DNA of 64,000 nt from Acinetobacter pittii (lineage in GTDB: Bacteria; Pseudomonadota; Gammaproteobacteria; Pseudomonadales; Moraxellaceae): assembly GCF_034064985.1 (NCBI RefSeq), contig NZ_CP139249.1, positions 558,001 to 622,000 on the forward strand, in the 5' to 3' direction. The notes beneath the pieces were generated by a model that ran no database searches, had not been told where the DNA came from, and was given only the letters and a program-made list of their open reading frames with translations. Shown here in pieces: positions 44,690 through 53,206 of this stretch (the stretch's first letter is position 1; each line of letters starts with the position of its first letter). The position numbers were made by a program, and so were the translations under genes.

Positions 44690-46492
44690 TTAGAAAGCGA
44701 AATGTTCAGCATCTAATGACATTAATGGATCTAGACCACCAGCGATCACATCTACATGAGAACGTACACGTGGCAAGATTTTCTTGAAGTAGAAACGAGC
44801 AGTAGTTACTTTCGCATTGTAGAAGTCAACATCGGTTGTGCCAGCTGCTAATTTCTCTTGTGCTACAAGCGCCATACGAGCCCATAGGTAAGCTAAAGTG
44901 ATATAACCTGAGAAGTAGAGGTAATCTACAGCAGCAGCACCGACTTCATCTGGATTTTGCATCGCACGCATACCAATTTGCATAGTGAGATCGCCCCATT
45001 CTTTGTTAAGTGCCGCAAGCGGTTCAACAAATTCTTTCATAGCAGCGTTGTCTTTGTTTGCTTCTACAAATTTATGGATGATCTTAGTGAAGTCACGTAG
45101 CATTGCACCTTGAGTTTGCAATACTTTACGACCTAACAAATCAAGTGCTTGAATTTCAGTTGTACCTTCGTATAAGCAAGCAATACGTGTATCACGTACG
45201 ATTTGCTCCATGCCATGCTCAGAAATAAAGCCATGACCACCGAACACTTGAACACCGTGCTTAGCAGATTCAGAACCTGTTTCAGTTAAGAATGCTTTTG
45301 CAATTGGAGTCAATAAAGACAAGATGTTGTCAGCAAACTTACGCTCTTCTTCAGTTTCGCCTTTTTCAACGATATCAGCGTATTGAGCAAGTAAGTAAAC
45401 AAGTGCACGACCGCCTTCAGCAAACGCTTTTTGAGTTAAAAGCATGTTGCGAACAGCAGGGTGAACAATAATTGGGTCTGCTTCTTTTTCTGGAGCTTTA
45501 GGACCAGAAAGTGAACGCATTGCTAAACGTTCTTTTGCGTAAGTCAACGCACCTTGGAAAGATGACTCAGACGCTGCTAAACCTTGAACAGCAGTACCAA
45601 TACGTGCTGTGTTCATGAAGGTGAACATACAGTTCAAACCACGGTTTTCAGGTCCAATCAAGTAACCTTTCGCTTGGTCAAAGTTAATGACACAAGTCGC
45701 GTTACCATGAATACCCATTTTGTGTTCGATAGAACCACAGCGTACCGCATTACGTTCGCCAATAGATCCATCTGCATTTACATTGAATTTAGGAACGATG
45801 AATAATGAGATACCTTTAGTACCTTTTGGTGCACCTGGTAGGCGAGCAAGAACGATATGGATGATGTTCTCGGCCATGTCATGTTCACCAGCAGAGATAA
45901 AGATTTTCTCGCCAGAGATTGCATAGCTACCATCAGCATTTGGTTCTGCTTTAGAACGGATAATACCCAAGTCTGAACCTGCGTGAGATTCAGTTAAGCA
46001 CATCGTACCCGTCCAAACACCTGAAACAAGGTTTGGTAAATAAGTATTTTTTTGTTCATCAGAACCGTGATGCTCTAATGTACGTACAGCTCCGTGAGAC
46101 AAGCCTGGGTACATGCCCCATGCCCAGTTAGAGCTACCTACCATTTCAGAAATTGCGATACCTAAAGAGTTAGGTAAGGCCTGACCACCGTATTGTTCTT
46201 CTGCTGATAAAGACGGAAAGCCAAGTTCAATATATTTTTGATAAGCTTCTTTAAAGCCTGTTGGAGTAGTAACTACGCCATCATTCCAAGTACAACCTTC
46301 GCGGTCGCCAACTTGGTTTAAAGGAGAAAGTTCATTTTCACAGAAGTCCGCCGCAGCTTCTAAATATTGATCAACCAATTCACGGCTTACGTTACCTTGG
46401 AAATCAGGTAATTTTGCATAGTGTTCTTCAGCATTTAATAATTCATGCAAAACGAATTGCATATCACGTAAGGGCGCTTTGTATTGTGGCAT
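44690..46492 (-). CDS. Acyl-CoA dehydrogenase, long (about 600 aa) type, paralogue
   Basis: A 600-residue flavoenzyme with the same layout as its downstream neighbour. It has PQYKAPLRDMQFVLHELL, MCLTESHAGSDLGIIRSKA, ISGEKIFISAGEHDM, IEHKMGIHGNATC, QVFGGHGFISEHGMEQIVRD, and catalytic Glu in ACLYEGTTEIQALDLLGRK. The two proteins align throughout, which points to an old tandem duplication with divergence, presumably of acyl-chain preference. The 5' region of about 290 bases upstream holds no other gene and should carry its promoter. Confidence 0.9.
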   Translation of the reverse strand: MPQYKAPLRDMQFVLHELLNAEEHYAKLPDFQGNVSRELVDQYLEAAADFCENELSPLNQVGDREGCTWNDGVVTTPTGFKEAYQKYIELGFPSLSAEEQYGGQALPNSLGIAISEMVGSSNWAWGMYPGLSHGAVRTLEHHGSDEQKNTYLPNLVSGVWTGTMCLTESHAGSDLGIIRSKAEPNADGSYAISGEKIFISAGEHDMAENIIHIVLARLPGAPKGTKGISLFIVPKFNVNADGSIGERNAVRCGSIEHKMGIHGNATCVINFDQAKGYLIGPENRGLNCMFTFMNTARIGTAVQGLAASESSFQGALTYAKERLAMRSLSGPKAPEKEADPIIVHPAVRNMLLTQKAFAEGGRALVYLLAQYADIVEKGETEEERKFADNILSLLTPIAKAFLTETGSESAKHGVQVFGGHGFISEHGMEQIVRDTRIACLYEGTTEIQALDLLGRKVLQTQGAMLRDFTKIIHKFVEANKDNAAMKEFVEPLAALNKEWGDLTMQIGMRAMQNPDEVGAAAVDYLYFSGYITLAYLWARMALVAQEKLAAGTTDVDFYNAKVTTARFYFKKILPRVRSHVDVIAGGLDPLMSLDAEHFAF

Positions 46493-46739
46493 ATCGGGTT
46501 CCTCAATACTGGTGAAACCAGAGTTATAATCTTAATCTATGATAATGTGCCATGAGGCACCTTGGACTATTACATCGTGCAACAACTTGCATAACTGTAC
46601 AAGCACCTCAGGACCTTTACTTTGTGACTGCAAAGTCAAGAAAAAAATACTTAAATGATGTAAGTGCTTTGAGTGTAAATACTTTTGATTATGTTTATAT
46701 GATACAAATAGTCAAAATCGTAAATAGTTATGTATAAGC

Positions 46740-46766
46740 AAAAGGCGCCTATAGGCGCCTTTTGTT
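46740..46766 (-). terminator. Terminator after the small lipoprotein gene
   Basis: AAAAGGCGCC TATA GGCGCCTTTT, a GC-rich perfect 10-base stem ending in T4 on the minus strand, 19 bases past the stop at 46782. Confidence 0.85.
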
Positions 46767-46781
46767 TTATGATTTTTAGAG

Positions 46782-47159
46782 TTATTTTGCTTGAACAGCT
46801 GCAGGCGCAGGGGCATTAACGGGTGGTTGAGGACGTTTTGGTTCAAAACGAAGGTTACATGTTCCTTCAAGTGTTTTATCGCCAACTTGAACATTTACTG
46901 TTTGTCCATTGGCCTTGCCATCACAAGCCTTTTGGATTTGTTCAAAACGCGCTTTGCGTTCTGCACGATATTGTTCCCATGCTGCTTTTTGTTCAGGCGT
47001 AAATTCACGGTGCTTCATACGGTGGTGACCCTCACGTGGGCCATCTTGCATCATTCCGCGCTCTGGTTTAGGTGGTTGAGTGGTCGATTGACAAGCCGCC
47101 AAACTTCCCATTGTTACAATTGCCGCACTGAATAATGCAATTTTTGCCGTCATTTTCAT
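46782..47159 (-). CDS. Small lipoprotein divergent from baeSR, Spy-like motif
   Basis: A 125-residue predicted lipoprotein. The signal peptide ends in lipobox LAAC with Cys near residue 23. The mature chain has a basic His/Arg-rich segment (REGHHRMKHREFTPEQKAAWEQYRAERKARFEQ), a two-Cys region (KACDGKANG...GTCNLRF), and a proline-rich tail. The FTPEQKAAWEQYRAER helix recalls the LTxxQ repeats of Spy/CpxP periplasmic chaperones, which in enterobacteria belong to the Bae and Cpx regulons. This likeness is short. The divergent position makes regulation by BaeR plausible but unproven. AGGG precedes the ATG by nine bases. Confidence 0.72.
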   Translation of the reverse strand: MKMTAKIALFSAAIVTMGSLAACQSTTQPPKPERGMMQDGPREGHHRMKHREFTPEQKAAWEQYRAERKARFEQIQKACDGKANGQTVNVQVGDKTLEGTCNLRFEPKRPQPPVNAPAPAAVQAK

Positions 47160-47285
47160 ATTTAAAGCCCTTTAATGTTGTGTTTACTGATGGCTTAAAG
47201 ATTAGATAATAAAGATGTAGAAACAATGGAGAGTTTTTCTTTTCGTTGTTGGTTACAATGCAAAATATAGCGTAAAAATGAGAGA

Positions 47286-48950
47286 GTGCTTTTGAACGTT
47301 CTACGTGTTCCCATTGCATTACGGTTATTTTTGACAGTCTTGCTCACTACATTACTTATTGCGACTGCAAGCTTGAGCGTTTTGCACTGGACAATGCAAA
47401 AGAACTTTGCCAAATATGTAGCCGACGTTGAAATGCAGAAGCTCGACCGTCTCATTACTAATCTGGGTGATGTTTATACGGTCTACCATGATTGGGGCAA
47501 TGCAATTCAGGCTCAGATTTTACAAATCGAAGGAACCGCGGCTCCCGATGACTATGATCGTCTCTCTCAGTGGTGGCTTCGTCGTCAATATGACATTGCC
47601 ATACAACAGCATTCTTTCGATGAACATGCCCTTATCAATATCTCACCTCAAGTTGCACCAACTAATAAAAATAGTATTTTTAGTGAGGAAGAGTTAAGAA
47701 CACTTGAGCAAAATTTACCTTCACAATATCAACCCTTTGAAGGGTTGCGTTTCCCTTTAAGTGCTAACCAGTTTCGTCCAAGTGATGATAAAAATAAATC
47801 AAAGAAGGGGAGCTTAAAAGATATTGAAACGCAAAATGGTAAGAAGCGTTTTATCGCTTTACCAGACCGCTTAGGATTGAGTTCGCGTTTATCTTTATAT
47901 GACGCGCAGCACCAGTTTGTAGTAGGTGAACCACCTTCTTCAGATCAGATGTCATTTCGTCCGATTATCTTGAACAATCAAGTTGTAGGATATTTGGGTT
48001 TGAAACCTGTTTTAGATAAAGAAGATGCTTTGAGTATTAATTTCTTTAGTAACCAAAAGCGCTATTTACTCTTAATTTATGCTTTAACCTTACTTTCAAG
48101 TTTAGTTGCAGCGCTTTTGATGGCGACTTATTTTAAAAAGCCGATTCAGCGTTTATTAAATGCAACCAATGAATTAACGAAAGGAAATTATCAACATCAA
48201 GTTGTTATTAAACGAAATGATGAGTTGGGCGATTTATCAACCCAATTGAACCATTTAGCAGAAATTTTACATCAGCATGAAGAGTCACGACGTCAATGGG
48301 TGGCAGATACGTCCCATGAATTAAAAACGCCTTTGGCTGTATTGCAAGCACAAATTGAAGCGATGCAAGACGGGATTCGAAAAGCAACCCCTGAACATTT
48401 AGATGCAATGATGCGTCAGGTATCAAGTCTGAAAAAATTAACTCAAGACCTTGCAGACTTGGCACAGGCAGATGCTCAGCAGCTTAAGTGTTATTTGAGC
48501 TCTGTAAATCCATGGGAAGTGGTATTACAGGAAGTAGAAAACTTTAAACCTAAACTTGAGCAGGCTGGTCTCGAAATTCAGGTTGAAGGAACAAGTTCTC
48601 CGCTATTATTAGACCGTGATCGATTTAAACAGATTATTGTTAATTTAATTAGTAATAGTATTCGTTACACGGAAACAGGTGGCAAAATTCATATTCATAC
48701 AAGTCAGACTCCTCAAGAGTGGACGTTATATGTCGATGATAGTCCTTATGGTTTAAGTGATGAGCAGTTATCCCGTTTAGGTGAACGTTTCTATCGCGTA
48801 GATGATTCGCGTACGCGTAGTACAGGTGGAACAGGGCTGGGCTTAGCTTTGTCTTGTAAGATTGCGCAGGCGCTTGGTGGTACACTCAGTTTTGAACATT
48901 CACCATTAGGTGGTTTACGTTGTGTACTTACTTTTAAAAAGCAGAGTTAA
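47286..48950 (+). CDS. baeS: Sensor histidine kinase BaeS
   Basis: A 554-residue membrane sensor. Helices lie near residues 10-35 and 258-285, enclosing a periplasmic sensor domain of about 220 residues. Then come a HAMP linker (KKPIQRLLNATNELTKGNYQHQV), HisKA with the H box VADTSHELKTPLAVLQAQIEAM, and HATPase with NLISNSIRYTETGG and GGTGLGLALSCKIAQ. BaeSR responds to envelope stress and in A. baumannii is reported to influence AdeABC efflux. A GTG at 47286 and a TTG at 47292 are both possible starts; the TTG has better spacing from GAGAGA. baeR follows 21 bases later. Confidence 0.87.
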   Translation: MLLNVLRVPIALRLFLTVLLTTLLIATASLSVLHWTMQKNFAKYVADVEMQKLDRLITNLGDVYTVYHDWGNAIQAQILQIEGTAAPDDYDRLSQWWLRRQYDIAIQQHSFDEHALINISPQVAPTNKNSIFSEEELRTLEQNLPSQYQPFEGLRFPLSANQFRPSDDKNKSKKGSLKDIETQNGKKRFIALPDRLGLSSRLSLYDAQHQFVVGEPPSSDQMSFRPIILNNQVVGYLGLKPVLDKEDALSINFFSNQKRYLLLIYALTLLSSLVAALLMATYFKKPIQRLLNATNELTKGNYQHQVVIKRNDELGDLSTQLNHLAEILHQHEESRRQWVADTSHELKTPLAVLQAQIEAMQDGIRKATPEHLDAMMRQVSSLKKLTQDLADLAQADAQQLKCYLSSVNPWEVVLQEVENFKPKLEQAGLEIQVEGTSSPLLLDRDRFKQIIVNLISNSIRYTETGGKIHIHTSQTPQEWTLYVDDSPYGLSDEQLSRLGERFYRVDDSRTRSTGGTGLGLALSCKIAQALGGTLSFEHSPLGGLRCVLTFKKQS

Positions 48951-48971
48951 ATATAAAAGGAAAAATATCTC

Positions 48972-49658
48972 ATGAAACATGTGATGTTGGTTGAAGATGA
49001 AGTCGAATTAGCGCATTTGGTGCGTGATTATCTTGAAGCTGCCGGTTTTGAAGTAAGTATGTTTCATGATGGTCAGGATGCCTATGCGAGTTTCCAGCAA
49101 CGTAAACCAAATTTGATGATTCTGGACTTAATGGTTCCACGAATGGATGGTTTAACGATTTGCCGTAAAGTTCGTGAACAGTCAGATTTACCGATTATTA
49201 TGGTCACTGCCCGTACCGAAGAAATTGACCGTGTATTAGGTCTTAACATGGGCGCTGATGATTACGTATGTAAACCATTTAGTCCCAAAGAGTTAGTTGC
49301 TCGTGTACAAGCTGTTTTACGTCGTTTAGAGCGTAAGGCAGAGCCTGAGCAAAATGATTCTTTCCGCATCGATAAAGCTCAGCAACGAATTTGGTATCAA
49401 CAAAAATCGCTGAGTTTAACGCCAACCGAATTTCGCTTACTTGAGCTATTTTTAGAGCATGTGGGGCAAGTTTATTCACGTGCACAATTATTGGATCATA
49501 TTAATCCAGATAGCTTTGATGTTGCCGATCGTGTGATTGACAGCCATATCAAAAACTTGCGCCGAAAAATTAGTGAAGCGGCTGAAACTGGTAACCGTCA
49601 TGAATGGATTCAAGCCGTTTATGGTGTAGGTTACCGCTTCGAATATCCTGAAGAGTAG
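48972..49658 (+). CDS. baeR: Response regulator BaeR
   Basis: A 228-residue OmpR-family regulator. The receiver domain has the acidic pocket VEDEVEL, the phosphorylated Asp in LMILDLMVPRMDGL, and Lys in DDYVCKPFSPKEL. The winged-helix domain has PTEFRLLELFLEHVGQVYSR, DRVIDSHIKNLRRKI and AVYGVGYRFE. It acts on DNA once phosphorylated by BaeS. AAAGG lies upstream of the ATG and the gene is tightly linked to baeS. Confidence 0.9.
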   Translation: MKHVMLVEDEVELAHLVRDYLEAAGFEVSMFHDGQDAYASFQQRKPNLMILDLMVPRMDGLTICRKVREQSDLPIIMVTARTEEIDRVLGLNMGADDYVCKPFSPKELVARVQAVLRRLERKAEPEQNDSFRIDKAQQRIWYQQKSLSLTPTEFRLLELFLEHVGQVYSRAQLLDHINPDSFDVADRVIDSHIKNLRRKISEAAETGNRHEWIQAVYGVGYRFEYPEE

Positions 49659-49674
49659 GTCTTCATAAAAGTTA

Positions 49675-49717
49675 TTCTGTGGATAACCACAATGTTATCC
49701 ACAGAAAATGTGGATAA
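49675..49717. promoter_or_regulatory. Cluster of three consensus DnaA boxes
   Basis: The nine-base DnaA box TTATCCACA occurs three times in about 40 bases: 49678-49686 (reverse), 49695-49703 (forward) and 49709-49717 (reverse). The first two lie in a perfect inverted repeat, TTCTGTGGATAAC / GTTATCCACAGAA, with a six-base loop. The region sits between the convergent ends of baeR and selO, away from any dnaA or gidA gene. A terminator role for the palindrome is also possible. Confidence 0.65.
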
Positions 49718-49721
49718 AAAA

Positions 49722-51164
49722 TTAAGACGAACAACTCACTGCCACATCAGGCATATCGCTTGGTAACGGGCCTAAATCTTCCGGTTTTTCCAAATCAGGC
49801 TGTCTTGTGTAAGGATGGTTGAGTAGTTTAAATAAACGGTCAACTTCACTAAAATCATCGCGTTCAGCTGCTTCAATAGCGCGCTGCGCCATGTGGTTCC
49901 GTAAAACATAAACTGGATTTGCTTTTTGCATATTGGCATCCAGCTCATCAGTATCTTGATGTTCACGAATACTTTGATATTGGCTGAGAAACTCATCAAA
50001 CTGTCTAATATCAAGACAGTCATCTCGTAAAGCTTTGTATTCTTTATTTTGAAGACGAATAAAACTTTGAGTGTAATCGAGTTGTTCAGTTTGTAAGATT
50101 CTTAAAAACGCAAAACTACAATCAAGGCTGTCTTTATGGAAATGGGGAAGTCCCATTTTTTGACATAAACCTTGTCCATAGTGTTCTAAAAAGATTGGTT
50201 CAAATTGTTCTAAGCAACGTGCTAACTCTTCTTTGAACTGATCTTTTTGTTCAGGCTCTGCAAGAGGGATTAAGTTGTTTAGCCACGTCCATAAGTTCCA
50301 ATGGCCTATACTCGGTTGATTTTGGTAAGTATAACGACCTTGGTAATCCGAGTGATTGTTGATCCAGTTCGGGCGAAAACGCTCCATAAAACCATATGGC
50401 CCAAAATCGAGTGTTGAACCTGTAATATTTAAGTTATCGGTATTCATCACGCCGTGAGCAAACCCAACCAATTGCCATTTTGCAATCATGATTGCAGTAC
50501 GCTCAACTACTTTTTTAGCAAAGGATAAAATTCGGTTTTCAGTTTCTAAGCATTCTGGATAATGCCATTCAATACATTTTTGAGTGAATTCTGACAGCAA
50601 CTCAGGCGCATATTGATTAATCCATTCGAAGTGTCCTAAACGAATATGACATTCAGATGTTCTCAGTAGCATTGCGCCTAACTCTAGTTTTTCACGCTGT
50701 ACGCCTTGAGTTGAGGTTGTAAAACCGACTGCATGACTAGATGCGACGCCTAAAGCATTTAGAGCATGTCCTGCTAAATATTCACGGACCACAGAGCGTA
50801 ATACTGCTCGCCCATCTCCCATTCTTGAATAAGGCGTAGGACCTGCACCTTTGAGATGAAGGTCGATGGTTTGGCCCTTTGTATTCAGTATTTGCGCAAT
50901 CAGTAAACCGCGACCATCACCAAGTTGTCCTGCCCATTGTCCGAATTGATGGCCAGCATAAACCATCGCAAGTGGAAGAAATTCAGTGAAAGTATGTTGT
51001 CCACTACAGATCTCAACCCATGCATTTTTATCGTCTTCTGACCATTGCAGTTCATCAGCCAAAGCACTGTTAAAATGTCCTGCTTTTGCACCACGTAAGG
51101 GTGATGGCTGCTGAACATGAAATAGTTTAGACGGGAGTGAAGGGTAGAGCGGATTAAACTGCAT
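49722..51164 (-). CDS. selO: Protein adenylyltransferase SelO/YdiU
   Basis: A 480-residue pseudokinase-fold enzyme that transfers AMP to Ser, Thr or Tyr of proteins. It has the family segments YAGHQFGQWAGQLGDGRG, HLKGAGPTPYSRMGDGRAVLRS, GFAHGVMNTDNLNITGSTLDFGPYGFM, and a C-terminal NPVYVLRNHMAQRAIEAA. A conserved Cys three residues from the end (VSCSS) corresponds to the selenocysteine position of eukaryotic SelO. In E. coli SelO is tied to redox stress and glutaredoxin targets. The length is normal. Confidence 0.92.
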   Translation of the reverse strand: MQFNPLYPSLPSKLFHVQQPSPLRGAKAGHFNSALADELQWSEDDKNAWVEICSGQHTFTEFLPLAMVYAGHQFGQWAGQLGDGRGLLIAQILNTKGQTIDLHLKGAGPTPYSRMGDGRAVLRSVVREYLAGHALNALGVASSHAVGFTTSTQGVQREKLELGAMLLRTSECHIRLGHFEWINQYAPELLSEFTQKCIEWHYPECLETENRILSFAKKVVERTAIMIAKWQLVGFAHGVMNTDNLNITGSTLDFGPYGFMERFRPNWINNHSDYQGRYTYQNQPSIGHWNLWTWLNNLIPLAEPEQKDQFKEELARCLEQFEPIFLEHYGQGLCQKMGLPHFHKDSLDCSFAFLRILQTEQLDYTQSFIRLQNKEYKALRDDCLDIRQFDEFLSQYQSIREHQDTDELDANMQKANPVYVLRNHMAQRAIEAAERDDFSEVDRLFKLLNHPYTRQPDLEKPEDLGPLPSDMPDVAVSCSS

Positions 51165-51222
51165 AGGATTAGCAAAATAGAGAGAGCGGATTTCACTATA
51201 ACACAGTTAAAAAGCAGGCATA

Positions 51223-51249
51223 AAAATAGCTCCCGAAAGAGCTATTTTA
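51223..51249 (-). terminator. Terminator after the desaturase gene
   Basis: AAAATAGCTC / GAGCTATTTT stem with a six-base loop and a T run on the minus strand, 15 bases past the stop at 51264. Confidence 0.82.
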
Positions 51250-51263
51250 GATCAGAATTTATT

Positions 51264-52436
51264 TTAGTCTGACACCACGTTGGTATTCTTTTTAACACTA
51301 CGCATAAGTGTTTCTAAGCATTCACGATGATGACTTAGACGGTGTTCAAGCAATTGGAAATCAACTTTAAGCTTATGATCCATTCTATGAATCTTTTCAG
51401 CCATTGCTGCTTTTTTAGCTTGTAACTCTTGTTCTTTAAGTTTTGCCCAATCATTTAAGGTGTGTGTAAAAGCTTCGTACTCTTGTGCAATACGTTGCTT
51501 CATTTGCGTAATGTCTGCATTTACATCATGACCATAAATAGCAAGGTCTTGTTCAGCATATTTAAATTTCATCGCGAGTTCTGCTTTTTTAATATTAAAG
51601 CTTGGGATACGACGTAAATTTTTAGCTAAACCAATTTTAGAACATGACCAGATCAACCATTTTGTTGGGTCATACTGCCACCATTTCACACCATTACGAT
51701 AGTCGTATTGGAAGATATGGTGATAGTTGTGGTAACCCTCGCCCCAAGTGGCAATGGCTAACCAGAAATTGTCACGTGCTGAGTTTTCGTCTGTATAAGG
51801 ACGTTTACCAAACATATGGCAAAGTGAGTTAATAAAGAAAGTTACTTGATGGCTAATGATTAAACGTACTAAACCACCCAAGAGTACTACACCCCATAGG
51901 TCGCCAGTCGCCCAACCGATTAAGCCTAAAATACCAACATGAACTGCAACTACCAGTAAACCGTAGTATTTATGTTGGAACATGACCAATTTATCGTTGA
52001 GTAGGTCTGGTGCATTTTTAAAGTCTGGCTCAGATGGTGAATGATCACGGATCATCCAACCCATATGGGCATACCAAAAACCACGCTCAATTGAATACGG
52101 ATCTTCATCAACATCATCAACATGTCGATGGTGAGTACGGTGACCAGATGCCCAGAACAAAATACTATTTTGCACGGCAAATGTTCCACCGATCATTAAA
52201 AGAATTTTAAGCGGTAACGACGCTTCATAAGCTCGGTGAGCCCAAAGGCGATGGTAACCAGCAGTAATCCCCATACTACTTAGAGCTAAAAGAAAAAATA
52301 AGCTTACCCATGCGCTTACACTAAAATCATAATAATACGCATAAATCGGGATTATGATTGCGGCAAGAATTGGTAAACCAATTAAGGTAATGCTAGCGGT
52401 CCAGTTAATTGGGGCTTTGAGTGGGGCGGAAGTCAT
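51264..52436 (-). CDS. Acyl-CoA fatty-acid desaturase (delta-9 type)
   Basis: A 390-residue membrane desaturase. The three histidine boxes are present in order: HRLWAHRAYE (HX4H), HRTHHRHVDD (HXXHH) and GEGYHNYHHIFQ (HXXHH), between paired membrane helices. This layout matches stearoyl-CoA 9-desaturases such as DesB/DesC-type enzymes. After residue 285 a charged coiled-coil extension (QMKQRIAQEYEAF...KAAMAEKIHRMDHKLK) exceeds the minimal family length. The ATG at 52436 begins the likely protein. The frame runs on to 52502 but overlaps AGGAG 11 bases upstream of this ATG. Confidence 0.88.
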   Translation of the reverse strand: MTSAPLKAPINWTASITLIGLPILAAIIIPIYAYYYDFSVSAWVSLFFLLALSSMGITAGYHRLWAHRAYEASLPLKILLMIGGTFAVQNSILFWASGHRTHHRHVDDVDEDPYSIERGFWYAHMGWMIRDHSPSEPDFKNAPDLLNDKLVMFQHKYYGLLVVAVHVGILGLIGWATGDLWGVVLLGGLVRLIISHQVTFFINSLCHMFGKRPYTDENSARDNFWLAIATWGEGYHNYHHIFQYDYRNGVKWWQYDPTKWLIWSCSKIGLAKNLRRIPSFNIKKAELAMKFKYAEQDLAIYGHDVNADITQMKQRIAQEYEAFTHTLNDWAKLKEQELQAKKAAMAEKIHRMDHKLKVDFQLLEHRLSHHRECLETLMRSVKKNTNVVSD

Positions 52437-52644
52437 ATCCGGCAGCGCTCCTAGAATCCTTGTGAAACAAGGTACAAAGACAAAACGACATAGCAAAACC
52501 AATCATCAAGATATATTGCTATTCTATCCTTCATATTAGCACGTGCTTAGTGAGAATCACTAGCATTATTGTACAGATGTATTGAAAGAACCGTAACAGA
52601 ATTAAACTATGTCAAAGAGTTTTTCAAGCAGGAGAAGTTGTTTA

Positions 52645-53178
52645 ATGAACGTACAACGATTGAAAAAAAAGAACAGCATTGATATTTCAAGAAAATTATC
52701 ATTGAAGTGTGTCTTGGTCACAATCAGTCTTGTATTAGCCGCATGTCAAAGTGCACCCGAACAAACTACGAAAAAAGTTCAAACAAAAAGAACAGTTCAT
52801 CAGACTCAAGCACCTGTTGTAAAAAAGAGAGTGAGTCTAGATGGCATTCAAGATATTGATTGGCAGATCACTCAGATCAGTGGTCATAAGGCAAAATTCT
52901 TTAACCAATGGCCCACTATTTCACTGAACTCAGCAGTCAAAACAGTATCCGGCCATACGGGCTGTAATGCTGTTTTTGGCCGTTATACATTTAATTTCAG
53001 CCAGCAAAAACTTGATATGCAAGTAAATGCAGGTCATTCAAGCTGTGATGGTGCTTTGGCTCAAGAAGCAGAGCTGGTAGATGCTTTGCAACGTATTCAA
53101 CGCTTCCAACTCGTAGGTAATACGCTATATCTACTTGACCAGAGTGGTCAGCGCCTCATTCAGGCACAAAAGAAATAA
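52645..53178 (+). CDS. META-domain lipoprotein (HslJ-like)
   Basis: A 177-residue predicted lipoprotein. An unusually long basic n-region precedes the hydrophobic stretch and lipobox LAAC (Cys near 34). A basic Thr/Lys/Gln linker follows. The META domain then has DIDWQITQISG and SGHTGCNAVFGRYTFNF, plus a second Cys in HSSCDGALAQEAELVDALQ. META domains occur in HslJ, linked to novobiocin resistance and heat shock, and in Leishmania META proteins; their activity is unknown. AGGAG lies ten bases before 52645. The ATG at 52609 has no site. Confidence 0.82.
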   Translation: MNVQRLKKKNSIDISRKLSLKCVLVTISLVLAACQSAPEQTTKKVQTKRTVHQTQAPVVKKRVSLDGIQDIDWQITQISGHKAKFFNQWPTISLNSAVKTVSGHTGCNAVFGRYTFNFSQQKLDMQVNAGHSSCDGALAQEAELVDALQRIQRFQLVGNTLYLLDQSGQRLIQAQKK

Positions 53179-53203
53179 AAGGTGGTTTTTACCACCTTTT
53201 TTA
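53177..53203. terminator. Bidirectional terminator between the META gene and the GDPD gene
   Basis: GGTGGT TTTT ACCACC stem with A4 before and T6 after, between convergent genes whose stops are less than 35 bases apart. Confidence 0.85.
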
Positions 53204-53206
53204 TAT

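Noticed and set aside
46552..46737. 61-codon open frame in the gap upstream of the acyl-CoA dehydrogenase gene
   Set aside because: No ribosome binding site, no recognisable motif, and it coincides with the expected promoter region of the opposing gene.
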